A stretch of 64,000 nt of DNA from Candidatus Gastranaerophilales bacterium (GCA_944325875.1 CALVBU010000001.1:310001-374000), one strand, 5' to 3'; shown: positions 44,962 to 53,053, counted from the stretch's first letter. Notes: generated by a model not told the origin, from the letters alone. Translations and numbers: made by a program.

Positions 44962-46690
44962 CAAAAACTTTTTCTGCTTCAAGTTTCTTACCCAAGTTAC
45001 TCAACGCAACGCTTTTATAATAATAAGCATTAGCACAATCTCTATCGAGCATTATCGCTTTATTTGCAAACTCTAACGCAGAGAAATTTTCCTGCTTATC
45101 AAGAAATACACCTGTAATTCCTAAGTAATTATATACATCAGTAGGATCTAACTCTATTGCTTCAAAATAATCGTCAATAGCTTCATCAAACTTGCCGAGA
45201 TTATGCAGAGCCCAAGCTTTTCTGTAATGAGAATATGCATAATCCTTGTTTACCATTATAGCCTTATTTGCAAAAAGTATAGACTTTTTAAAATCAGAAA
45301 GCTTTGAATAGCAATATGAAATATTCGCATATGCATCTACAAATGAAGCATCGTATTCAATACATTTTTGATAAGTATCAATAGCTTCTTTATACTTTTC
45401 AAGCTCTTGCAAAGCCCAAGCTTTTCTAAAATAAGAATAAGAATCTTCTTTATCTAATAACAATGCTCTATTAGCATATTCAAGAGATAATTCAAGTTCA
45501 CCTGTCTTAGAATAACTGTAAGATAGCGAATGATAATAATCGACATCATCAGGCTCTAATTCAACACTTTTTTTGAAAGCTTCTGCAGCTGCATCATATC
45601 TTTCTACAGATAGCATAATGTTACCTTTGCGATAATATGAATAAGCAGATTTTTCATTTAATTCAATAGCTAAATCCGCATAACTATCAGCTAATTTGTA
45701 ATCATCTAACTTTGAATAGCAATATGAAATATTCAACAATAAGTTGTCATCATACCTATCAAACTTTAAAGCTTTCTTATAGAACATAAGTGCACTGTCA
45801 AAATCATTTTTATCTTCATAAACGTTTGCCATAAGTTCATAAAGATATTCTGTAGGCTCTGTCGTATAATCAGCAAAACGTAAATATCTTAACGCTTTAT
45901 TATACTCACCTCTCTTTTTAGCAGTCAAAGCTAAAAATTTTAGCACTTGTTGTTTATCATCAGTTTTCCGATATAATTCTCTCGAAAATATATCTGCTTC
46001 ATCATATCGTTCTATATATATCAAACACTGAATTCTACGTTCTAATAAATCAACACTCTCATAAATAGAAATACATTTTTCCAAATATTCCAAAGCTGAT
46101 TCAATATCATCTAATTCAGCATAACACTCCATTATTTTGTAATAAAGATTATACTTATCCTTATAATTTTCAGCTCTATGGAAGTATTCTAAAGCTTTTT
46201 CATAATCAGAAGGTTCAATTGAATAAAAAGCAAACGCTAAATTATAATAATAAGCAGGGGAATCAACCTCATTGGCTAATAATTTAGTAATGTAATCTTC
46301 TGATTTTTCTTCAAAACCGGTATAATTAAACAATAAAACTAAAAAAGATTGGATTAACCAGTCGTCTTCACCTAAAGATTCTGCAACAGCAGTATATTTA
46401 ATTGCATCTTTTTTCTTGCCGAGTCGTCCACAAACAAATGCGAGTCTAATATAGCCATAAGCATAATTAGGGTCAAGTTTAATAGCTTTTTTAGCATATT
46501 TTAGGGCTTTTTTATCATCCCCGTAAAAGACATAAGCCTTAGACAAATATGCGCACTGCTCAGCTGATAAATGCTTTTCTTTTTCAAGCATCTTAATAAC
46601 ATTTTCAGCCGTAGCGGTATTTATGAATATTTTAGCATCTTCATATTTTGTATAAAAGTTATCGTACATTCTAACCCGTTCTTTACACAT
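44933..46690 (-). CDS. Large TPR-repeat protein
   Basis: A 585-residue protein made of more than ten tetratricopeptide repeats, for example KALKYAKKAIKLDPNYAYGYIRLAFVCGRLG, SALEYLEKCISIYES and EAIDTYQKCIEYDASFVDAYANISYCYSKLSDFKKSILFANKAI. No signal peptide, so a cytoplasmic scaffold. The repeat DYKLADSYADLAIELNEKSAYSYYRKGN recurs with small changes, showing internal duplication. The start is uncertain: ATG 46690 or 46669; neither has a strong ribosome site. The convergent overlap with comEC is 29 bases. Confidence 0.8.
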   Translation of the reverse strand: MCKERVRMYDNFYTKYEDAKIFINTATAENVIKMLEKEKHLSAEQCAYLSKAYVFYGDDKKALKYAKKAIKLDPNYAYGYIRLAFVCGRLGKKKDAIKYTAVAESLGEDDWLIQSFLVLLFNYTGFEEKSEDYITKLLANEVDSPAYYYNLAFAFYSIEPSDYEKALEYFHRAENYKDKYNLYYKIMECYAELDDIESALEYLEKCISIYESVDLLERRIQCLIYIERYDEADIFSRELYRKTDDKQQVLKFLALTAKKRGEYNKALRYLRFADYTTEPTEYLYELMANVYEDKNDFDSALMFYKKALKFDRYDDNLLLNISYCYSKLDDYKLADSYADLAIELNEKSAYSYYRKGNIMLSVERYDAAAEAFKKSVELEPDDVDYYHSLSYSYSKTGELELSLEYANRALLLDKEDSYSYFRKAWALQELEKYKEAIDTYQKCIEYDASFVDAYANISYCYSKLSDFKKSILFANKAIMVNKDYAYSHYRKAWALHNLGKFDEAIDDYFEAIELDPTDVYNYLGITGVFLDKQENFSALEFANKAIMLDRDCANAYYYKSVALSNLGKKLEAEKVFAKARELGFE

Positions 46691-46802
46691 CTTGCTTGGC
46701 AAAACATGTAAACATATCTAACCTTATTACAAAAAATAATACGGTTCTATTAGAATTAAACTTTAGGAATTTCCATAAAAAATTTACATAAGTTTAAAAC
46801 TT

Positions 46803-47567
46803 TTATACAAGAATTTCGTTTTCTTTATCCTCAAGCGCGGTAGTAATCTCATCAAGAATCAACTGTGCAGCTGCAATTCTGTTATCAGCAGTAGTAATAG
46901 GTCTACCAATTACCATATAATCAACCCCTGATAAAATAGCACTACGAGGAGTATCAACTCTCACCTGATCATTAACAGAAGCCCAAGTAGGACGAGTTGC
47001 TGGACATACAATAATAAAATCTTTATCAGGGATTTGTTGTCTAATACGTCTTGCCTCATCAGCACTTGCAACAACCCCGTCCAGACCTGACTCATAAGCG
47101 ACTTGTGCAAGTTTTGATACGTAATCTTCAATATTTTTATCAACACAAAGCTCTTCAGTAAGCGTTCTTTGTCCAAAGCTTGATAAAAGTGTAACCCCTA
47201 AAATCACAGGAGGCTCTTTATCTAATCTTTTACAACAAGCATTAACAGCTTTGACGGTACCGGAAATCATTTTAGATCCGCCTTGTATATGAATATTAAA
47301 GAAATGAATATTATTTTTTACAAGGTTAATACAAGCCTTTTGAACAGTATTAGGAATATCATGAAATTTGCTGTCATAATAGCATCTTCCACCCAATTCT
47401 TCGATAAGACGAACCGCTTCAAAACCATAAGTTACAATTAACGGCAAACCGATTTTAAAATATCCTACATAATCCTTTAATTCCAACACTAGCTCTTTTA
47501 CTTCTTCCAGCGTATCAACATCAAGAGCCAAGATAATTCTGTCCTTTGGACATTGAGGTTTTATCAT
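46803..47567 (-). CDS. pyrF: Orotidine 5'-phosphate decarboxylase
   Basis: A 254-residue OMP decarboxylase, last step of UMP synthesis. It has ILALDVDTLEEVKELVLEL, GYFKIGLPLIVTYG, CYYDSKFHDIPNTVQKA (catalytic Lys-Asp set), HIQGG, LLSSFGQRTLTEEL, IVCPATRPTWASVND and a final MVIGRPITTADNRIAAAQLILDEI. I start at ATG 47567, since GGTGGGA lies just upstream; the longer open frame reads through hydrophobic junk. Confidence 0.95.
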   Translation of the reverse strand: MIKPQCPKDRIILALDVDTLEEVKELVLELKDYVGYFKIGLPLIVTYGFEAVRLIEELGGRCYYDSKFHDIPNTVQKACINLVKNNIHFFNIHIQGGSKMISGTVKAVNACCKRLDKEPPVILGVTLLSSFGQRTLTEELCVDKNIEDYVSKLAQVAYESGLDGVVASADEARRIRQQIPDKDFIIVCPATRPTWASVNDQVRVDTPRSAILSGVDYMVIGRPITTADNRIAAAQLILDEITTALEDKENEILV

Positions 47568-47910
47568 ATTCAAATCCCACCTTATTAATAGAAACATAAT
47601 ACAATTAAAAGAAAAGAAAATCAATAGTTAAAAGAAGTTGCACTAATGAGCTAAATTAAGACCATGCGGGGGATATGTTGGTGGCAAAAAGCATTTTCTT
47701 GACTAACGATACTACTATTATTGTGGATTTGTATCATAGTCGTACTTAGCGACAATAATAATCCCGTTCCAATGTGTTGCAGTGGCTCAGCCACAAAAAA
47801 AAGAGACTTTTGGTAAAAAGTCTCATAACAAAAAGATTCATTTAGATTTTACTTTATAGAAAAGTAAACTTTGAGTATAGCGGACATTCAACTAAATAAG
47901 AAATGTTCCA
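47568..47910. other. 343-base region between pyrF and pilin cassette 5, with several hairpins
   Basis: No coding frame is supported. From 47660 to 47790 there are several complementary segments: TATTATTGT against ACAATAATA (around 47712-47757), GATAC against GTATC, and GTGGC-TCA-GCCAC at 47782-47794. The GC-rich start near 47665 (GCGGGGGATATGTTGGTGGC) stands out from the AT-rich background. A terminator lies at 47795-47824, TTTACTTT-ATAGA-AAAGTAAA at 47848-47868, and another partial hairpin near 47881-47909. An unidentified structured RNA or a mobile-element remnant are the options; I cannot assign either. Confidence 0.4.
47795..47824 (-). terminator. Terminator downstream of pilin 5
   Basis: GAGACTTTT (47803-47811) and AAAAGTCTC (47816-47824) form a 9-bp stem with a 4-base loop. 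On the minus strand it is followed by eight T. Confidence 0.88.
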
Positions 47911-48594
47911 CTATTTGCCTGCACCATATAGAACAGCTTCAGCAGCAACAGTAGCTGGAAGAACTGTTTGGTCATACATAATTACAGGATAGATATCTGT
48001 AGGGTTAGAAACCTTGCAGTCTCCAGTTGTAGGACCTTTGAATGGATCAGTTTGCCCATCACAATTAACAACTCTGTTAGGATTCTTTTCACCATTAACA
48101 TCTATTGCACCAAAACAGTAACCAGTTTTTGTATCTGTACCTTTATTATTTATTTTATTATTTGCATCAATTTTATCAGTTGCGTTACCTTCTGTACATT
48201 GAGATGAAGTAGTTGCAAATGTAAAAGTAATACCATCATTAAAATACAATGTATAATTATTTGCATCCCCAAACTTTACATTAGCTGAATTACTTGCAGT
48301 ATACGCTTTGCCACCAGTCTTAACAACATTCATACGATTATTAAACAAATTGTATAAAGATGCATTATCATTAGTAGTTGTAGAAGTTGTTTGAGACAAG
48401 TCATAATCATCAAGAGCAACGTTCAAAACTACAGCTTGAGACAATACTGATAGTGCTTTTTTGTAAGCAGTTTTGTATTGAGCTCCGTTAGTTGAATTCA
48501 TCAATGTAGGCATTGTCATAGCGGCAACTACCCCGATAATACCTAGCGTAATCAAGACTTCCGCTAAGGTAAAAGCGTTTTTAAAACTTTTCAT
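47911..48594 (-). CDS. Prepilin-like protein, cassette 5
   Basis: A 227-residue prepilin: the leader MKSFKNA has alanine at -1, then FTLAEVLITLG with Glu +5. The globular domain differs from its paralogs: rich in Asn, Thr and Ala (TTSTTTNDNASLYNLFNNR), with CFGAIDVNGEKNPNRVVNCDG as the conserved motif and no W-K-x-YP end. It may be a small major-pilin-like subunit. GGAGG lies before the ATG, and the gene has its own terminator. Divergent XRE regulator at 48724. Confidence 0.88.
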   Translation of the reverse strand: MKSFKNAFTLAEVLITLGIIGVVAAMTMPTLMNSTNGAQYKTAYKKALSVLSQAVVLNVALDDYDLSQTTSTTTNDNASLYNLFNNRMNVVKTGGKAYTASNSANVKFGDANNYTLYFNDGITFTFATTSSQCTEGNATDKIDANNKINNKGTDTKTGYCFGAIDVNGEKNPNRVVNCDGQTDPFKGPTTGDCKVSNPTDIYPVIMYDQTVLPATVAAEAVLYGAGK

Positions 48595-48626
48595 TTATGT
48601 ACCTCCATTATAATAGTTCCAATTAT

Positions 48627-48676
48627 ATAATACCATATACATATCATTTTGTCAATATAAATGATATGTATATCAT
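48627..48676. promoter_or_regulatory. Cassette 5 pilin promoter with two copies of a 16-bp operator
   Basis: Operator A is ATGATATGTATATCAT (48661-48676), a near-perfect palindrome. Operator B on the other strand (48647-48632) reads ATGATATGTATATGGT. Together they form an inverted repeat with 15-bp perfect arms (48635-48649 and 48659-48673). The minus-strand pilin promoter is TTGACA (48655-48650), exactly 17 bases, TATTAT (48632-48627). Operator B fills the spacer and A lies just upstream of the -35. This is the strongest repression geometry in the window. Confidence 0.8.
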
Positions 48677-48723
48677 AAATAAGACTAATTATCAACTATA
48701 TACTGTACAAGTGAGGAAACATT

Positions 48724-49041
48724 GTGGATAAGGTACTCTTAGGCAAAAAACTAAAACAAATAAGGATTTCCAGAGGGATTTCGCAAGAACAGCTCTCAGA
48801 GATGATTTATCTATCTCCAAGACAAATGAGTATCATTGAAACCGGAAACTCTTACCCCTCTTTAGATACATTTATCAGAATAGCCGAAAAATTAGAATTT
48901 GATATTAACGACTTTTTCAACGTAAACATAAAAAACCAAGATGAAACAAGACAAAAAGTTATAGAACAGATCAAGACACTTGATAAAAAACACCTAAACC
49001 TTGTAAGCGATATTATTAGCGCTATAGAAAAAAATCAATAG
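48724..49041 (+). CDS. XRE/Cro-C1 regulator with C-terminal helix, cassette 5
   Basis: A 105-residue protein starting at GTG 48724, with GAGG upstream. The XRE domain is LGKKLKQIRISRGISQEQLSEMIYLSPRQMSIIETGNSYPSLDTFIRIAEKLEFDINDFF, followed by an amphipathic helix (QDETRQKVIEQIKTLDKKHLNLVSDIISAIEK) likely used for dimerisation. It is probably a repressor of the adjacent pilin and possibly of itself (TATACT at 48699-48704 reads toward it). Confidence 0.88.
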   Translation: MDKVLLGKKLKQIRISRGISQEQLSEMIYLSPRQMSIIETGNSYPSLDTFIRIAEKLEFDINDFFNVNIKNQDETRQKVIEQIKTLDKKHLNLVSDIISAIEKNQ

Positions 49042-49068
49042 CGCCATAAATCAATCTTTCAGTAACGA

Positions 49069-50157
49069 CTACACATTTACTTCTTCATCTTTTAAATCAT
49101 CAGGAAGCCCTGGAATTTGTTTTGAAACTACTCCACCTAGTTTTTCTATACGCTTAATTTGATTTAAAATATTACCGTTACCTTGCAATTTTTTCAATGC
49201 TGTATCCATAGTTGATCTGGCTTTTAAAAGATCTGAGAGCAAATTAGCAAACTTATCAAGCATAGCAGAGCATAGTCTTGAAATTTCGATTGCATTTTTA
49301 TTTTGTCTATCAACTACGTGGAATGAATTGATAATTTTCAACGCTGCAAGCAATGTTGATGGAGATACGGGCATTATTTTATTTTGCCAAGCATAATCCC
49401 ATAACTTGCAATCTTCACAAAACATCATTGAATAACAGCTTTCAATTGGAATAAACATCAAAACATAGTCAGGAGAAGAATCTTCTATTGAATAATCACG
49501 TTTCGCAAGCCCCGCAATATGAGCTTTTGTAGAATCAAAGAACTGTCGAAGATGAATCTCTTTTTCATTGTCGCTTTCTGAATTAACGTAAGCATCCCAA
49601 GAAGAAAGAGAAGTTTTAGCATCTATAAAAACATTTCTACCTTCAGGAAGAAATACTGTCGCATCCGGACGCCCTTCACCGGTACCGAATTGGATTTTAT
49701 ATTCCTCATCTTTCCTAAGTCCTGAAGCCTCTAGGACACGTTCTAAAACGATTTCGCCCCAATGGCCTTGTCTTCTGTTATCAGATCGCATAACATTTAC
49801 TAAAGAGGTTGTATCTTGCGAAATTCTATTTCCAGCTTCAAGAAAGTTCTTGATATTCATATCAAAACGAGTAAACTTCTCAGCTTCAAGCTTAAAGTTT
49901 TCTTCCGATCTTTTTTCAAAGTCTTCAATTTTCTCTTTAAACCTTTTATAAAACTCATCAAGTTTTTCGCGGTTTTGTTCGCTTAATTCCTTAGAACCAT
50001 CTTTTAAAAGTGTATTTGCAGTATTTTCAAAAGACAGCTTCATCTGCTCAAGCATAGCCTCTCTCGAAGACAACTCATTTTTACGACTAATAAAAAACGG
50101 TATATAAACTGCAATAGCACCAATTATAAAACCCAATATAAATATCATAATTTCCAT
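49069..50157 (-). CDS. rmuC: DNA recombination protein RmuC
   Basis: A 362-residue RmuC: N-terminal membrane helix (FILGFIIGAIAVYIPFFI), coiled coil (about 30-110), then the nuclease-like domain with RQGHWGEIVLERVLEASGLRKDEEY, GRPDATVFLPEGRNVFIDAKTSL, HIAGLAKRDYSIEDSSPDYVLMFIPIES and ALLKII-type AALKIINSFHVVDRQNKNA. I start at ATG 50157 (10 codons into the open frame), with GGAGAG upstream. RmuC limits inversions at short repeats. The convergent gap to the XRE gene is 27 bases. Confidence 0.93.
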   Translation of the reverse strand: MEIMIFILGFIIGAIAVYIPFFISRKNELSSREAMLEQMKLSFENTANTLLKDGSKELSEQNREKLDEFYKRFKEKIEDFEKRSEENFKLEAEKFTRFDMNIKNFLEAGNRISQDTTSLVNVMRSDNRRQGHWGEIVLERVLEASGLRKDEEYKIQFGTGEGRPDATVFLPEGRNVFIDAKTSLSSWDAYVNSESDNEKEIHLRQFFDSTKAHIAGLAKRDYSIEDSSPDYVLMFIPIESCYSMMFCEDCKLWDYAWQNKIMPVSPSTLLAALKIINSFHVVDRQNKNAIEISRLCSAMLDKFANLLSDLLKARSTMDTALKKLQGNGNILNQIKRIEKLGGVVSKQIPGLPDDLKDEEVNV

Positions 50158-50449
50158 AAATACACACTCTCCATAAATGCCATACAATAGATTGACTATA
50201 CATATTAATATACCACAACAAAATTAGACCAAAAAGATTAGTGCAAAAAAATCAATCTAAAAAATCAATCATGCCTCAAAGCATGGTCTAGAGCATGATT
50301 GAGGAATTTTCTAAATCCATGGATGTAAATCAATAATTCATGCTTTACAGCCTCAAACATCAATCAAGGCATGGATGAAGAACACCCTCTAAAAGTTGTA
50401 GTATATAAACTGTAGAGGAAAGCAATTAAAAAGTTTAAAGGGGAATAAA
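50158..50449. other. Intergenic region before the response regulator, rich in GCATG repeats
   Basis: 292 bases without a gene. TCAATCATGC (50265-50274) and GCATGATTGA (50293-50302) make a perfect 10-bp inverted repeat. GCATG recurs inside its loop (50281). CATGGATG occurs at 50319-50326 and again at 50370-50377, the latter facing CATCAATC. This many CATG-type repeats in an AT-rich leader suggests binding sites for the response regulator or a structured 5' leader. A TATAAA-like box precedes the gene near 50404. Confidence 0.45.
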
Positions 50450-51148
50450 ATGAGAGAGTTCAAGAGAAAAGCAAGAGTTTTGTTAATTGATGACAACGCA
50501 GATCATTTAAGAGGAGTAAAAGAATTAATCAGCCTAGAAACAAATTACGACATTGTAGGTACAACTACAAGCGCAAATATGGGGATTAATTTAGTAAAAA
50601 AATATCAACCTGATTTGGTTCTAATGGACATCAATATGCCTGAAAAAGATGGCTTACAAGCAATCCAAGAAATCGAAAAACTTGAACTCGGAACAAAAAT
50701 TATTGCATTAAGCGGATATGATGATGCAGATTTAATCTTTAGAGCTATGAAAATAGGTGCTAAAGGATATGTGTTAAAAACAATGGCATCTGCTCAATTA
50801 ATTTATGCTATTGATGAAGTATTAAGCGGAAAAGTTTACTTACCATCTGCACTTTCTTCAAGATTCTTTGAATACTTCCAACGCACATTCAAAGAAGAAT
50901 CTTCAAACCAAAACGAAGAAAACCTATTAAACTACCTAACTTCACGTGAAGAAGAAGTGCTTGACCTACTCACACAAGGTAATAACTACAAGGCTATTGC
51001 AGGAAAATTATTTATATCAGAAACTACAGTTAAAACTCACGTAAATAATATTTTCCAAAAACTACAAGTAAACGACAGAACCCAAGCTGTATTATACGCA
51101 TTGAACAACGGCTTTGCCAACAAAGTTCGTGCTAAAATCTCAGCATAA
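50450..51148 (+). CDS. NarL/LuxR-type response regulator
   Basis: A 232-residue two-domain regulator. Receiver: acidic pair D14-D15, phospho-acceptor D60 in LVLMDINMPEKDG, lysine in GYVLKTMAS. Output: LuxR-type HTH in NYLTSREEEVLDLLTQGNNYKAIAGKLFISETTVKTHVNNIFQKLQVNDRTQAVLYAL. AAAGGGG lies before ATG. A soluble kinase-like gene follows 74 bases later, after a terminator, and may be its partner. The regulator's own upstream region is full of inverted repeats, so autoregulation is plausible. Confidence 0.93.
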   Translation: MREFKRKARVLLIDDNADHLRGVKELISLETNYDIVGTTTSANMGINLVKKYQPDLVLMDINMPEKDGLQAIQEIEKLELGTKIIALSGYDDADLIFRAMKIGAKGYVLKTMASAQLIYAIDEVLSGKVYLPSALSSRFFEYFQRTFKEESSNQNEENLLNYLTSREEEVLDLLTQGNNYKAIAGKLFISETTVKTHVNNIFQKLQVNDRTQAVLYALNNGFANKVRAKISA

Positions 51149-51169
51149 TAAAAAATACAATAAAACCAA

Positions 51170-51195
51170 AAGGGTTCAGCAAATACTGAGCCCTT
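51170..51195 (+). terminator. Terminator after the response regulator gene
   Basis: AAGGGTTCAG pairs with CTGAGCCCTT (one G-T pair) and runs into TTTTTAT. Confidence 0.88.
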
Positions 51196-51222
51196 TTTAT
51201 TTATAAAAAGAAAGAGAAGACA

Positions 51223-51882
51223 ATGCCATCAGAAATAATAAAAGAACAATCCCGCTGCATAGCTCACGAAATCAGAAATCAGGTTTCCATTTGCGATGTA
51301 TATTGCGAAATCATCAAAAAACAACTTACTAAAAACGGAATAGAAAATGACTCAATAGAAAGAGCCGTTGAGTGTATTCAAAAATCAGTAAAAATGATTA
51401 ACAATTCACTTATTGACTTAAAAACACTAGACAATTTAAAACAATCAATCTGTTACGTAAATGACTTAGTCGAAGAAAGCATTAATTTAGGAAAAGTCTA
51501 CATCCAAGATAAACAAATTCAAATTAATTCAAATCTAAAAGAAAATGTTCAAATATACGTTGACGAAAACAAATTCCTCGGTTGCCTTATAAATCTAATA
51601 AAAAATGCAATTGAAGCAATAGAAACAAAAGGCGAAATAACAATATCAACAGAAATTACGAGTAAAAAATGTATAATTAAAATTTCAAACAATGGAAAAC
51701 CAATATCTCCATCAGCGCAAAAAGAGCTATTTAACGAAGGTTTCACCACTAAAAAAACAGGAAGTGGTCTTGGATTATACATCTGTAAAAACAATTTAGA
51801 ACAGCAAGACGCTGCGCTTTCCCTAATAAAATCAACGGTACAAAAAACAGAGTTTGAAATTCAAATACCAATATTTAAATAA
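51223..51882 (+). CDS. Soluble sensor histidine kinase without a sensor domain
   Basis: A 219-residue kinase with only DHp and catalytic domains. The H box is at the very N-terminus, H15 in IAHEIRNQVSI. N box NLIKNAIEAIE, G boxes KKTGSGLGLYICKNNLE. There is no transmembrane or sensory segment, so it must be told what to sense by a partner protein. AAGAGAAG is a modest ribosome site. It lies behind a terminator downstream of the NarL-type regulator and is probably its partner, but transcribed independently or by read-through. Confidence 0.85.
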   Translation: MPSEIIKEQSRCIAHEIRNQVSICDVYCEIIKKQLTKNGIENDSIERAVECIQKSVKMINNSLIDLKTLDNLKQSICYVNDLVEESINLGKVYIQDKQIQINSNLKENVQIYVDENKFLGCLINLIKNAIEAIETKGEITISTEITSKKCIIKISNNGKPISPSAQKELFNEGFTTKKTGSGLGLYICKNNLEQQDAALSLIKSTVQKTEFEIQIPIFK

Positions 51883-51883
51883 A

Positions 51884-51908
51884 AAAAGACCGCATTTGCG
51901 GTCTTTTT
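51884..51908. terminator. Bidirectional terminator between kinase and Spy-like genes
   Basis: AAAAAGACCGC / GCGGTCTTTTT with ATTT loop; perfect stem with A and T runs, serving both convergent genes. Confidence 0.92.
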
Positions 51909-51916
51909 TATAACCC

Positions 51917-52519
51917 TTATTCAGCATCTGCATGTGGTGCAGGTGGTGGAAGTTCAGGGTTTTTATCGCCTGCTGGCGGAGGTCCAAATGGAGGTTTTAA
52001 AGAATTTCCATGATGTTTTTTGAATTCTTTTTCAAACTTTTTACGACCTTCTTCTTTCATTTTTTTCAATTCTTTTAATTGTTTTTTAGTAAGAATTGAT
52101 TCAAACTCTTGCATATTCTTCATACGAATTTCATGAGCTTTCTTTTTCAATTCTTTTATTTCAGCATTTAATTTAGCAATCTTTTCTTGTTGCATTTCAA
52201 CTGCAATTCTTGACAACTTAACAACTTCAATTTCTTGACGTTTTTGTCTGATTGCTTCAATGATAGGCTTCATTTCTTCGTGGCCCTTCATTCTAATTTC
52301 TTTAGCCTTTGCTTTCTGTTCATCTGTAAGTTTTAAGCGTTTTTCAAACGCAGCTTTTTTAGCATCTGGTTTTCTAGGCGGTCTTTGCATTTCAGGAGGT
52401 GCAGGTTTTTCTACACTTTCCGCAGGTTTAACAGCTTCTACAGTCGGAATATCTGCGGCAAAACATTGAGTAGATACTCCGAATGCCAATAAACTTGCTA
52501 AAATTAAAGTTTTTTTCAT
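51917..52519 (-). CDS. Spy/CpxP-like periplasmic protein
   Basis: A 200-residue secreted protein: signal peptide ending near SQCFAAD (about residue 22), a proline-rich linker, then a long helical region with two LT-x-x-Q-type motifs (LTDEQKAKAKEIR and LTKKQLKELKKM), the mark of Spy/CpxP/zinc-resistance proteins. The tail is rich in proline (PPFGPPPAGDKNPELPPPAP). It may be a periplasmic chaperone or metal/stress sensor. It is the last gene behind an ECF sigma factor and its anti-sigma factor, so is the likely target or regulator of that system. Confidence 0.82.
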   Translation of the reverse strand: MKKTLILASLLAFGVSTQCFAADIPTVEAVKPAESVEKPAPPEMQRPPRKPDAKKAAFEKRLKLTDEQKAKAKEIRMKGHEEMKPIIEAIRQKRQEIEVVKLSRIAVEMQQEKIAKLNAEIKELKKKAHEIRMKNMQEFESILTKKQLKELKKMKEEGRKKFEKEFKKHHGNSLKPPFGPPPAGDKNPELPPPAPHADAE

Positions 52520-52555
52520 AATTTTTCCTTTCTTGGTTTTAGCCTGCTAAAGGCT

Positions 52556-53053
52556 TTATAATAAGTCTTCTAACTGAGTTGCTAATTCTTTCTTAGCATT
52601 ATAAATTCTTGATTTTATCGTACCTACGGGACACTTAAATTTTTCTGCACATTGCTCATAAGTATACCCATATATTTCTGAATATAGAATCACATCACGG
52701 AATTTTGGCTTTAAATTCTCTATTGCATCCATAATTCTTTTTTTCCTGTCATTTTTTATTAACCTCAACTCCGGAGACGATTTTGTATCTTTTAAAGTTT
52801 CAAAAGTATTATCATCTTCGTCTACTAACTGCTCATGTTTTTTCACTGCCGACTTTAGATAATCTTTAGAAACATTTTTGGCAATAGTAATTACCCAGCT
52901 TTTTAAACTGCCTTTCTCTTTATACTTGTCGGAATTTTTCCAAACCTTAAGATAAACTTCTTGTTCCAAGTCCTCATTGTCTTCGCCTGAAATCATCCTG
53001 ATTATATTTTTCACATTCGCTCTATTCTTCTCAATTATTTCTTTTAAGTTCAT
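52556..53053 (-). CDS. ECF-type sigma-70 family factor
   Basis: A 165-residue ECF sigma factor. Region 2 is DLEQEVYLKVWKNSDKYKEKGSLKSWVITIAKNVSKDYLK, region 4 is LKPKFRDVILYSEIYGYTYEQCAEKFKCPVGTIKSRIYNAKKEL. No region 3 or extra domain. The ATG overlaps the anti-sigma stop (4 bases), and the Spy-like gene follows 36 bases on. The upstream position of the anti-sigma gene is the reverse of the common order. Confidence 0.92.
   Translation of the reverse strand: MNLKEIIEKNRANVKNIIRMISGEDNEDLEQEVYLKVWKNSDKYKEKGSLKSWVITIAKNVSKDYLKSAVKKHEQLVDEDDNTFETLKDTKSSPELRLIKNDRKKRIMDAIENLKPKFRDVILYSEIYGYTYEQCAEKFKCPVGTIKSRIYNAKKELATQLEDLL

Noticed and set aside
47700-47800. Cobalamin-riboswitch-like GCCACTG and CGGGA on the minus strand
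   Set aside because: The B12 box (AGTCAGGAGACC type) is not present, no corrin-related gene follows, and a terminator lies just upstream.
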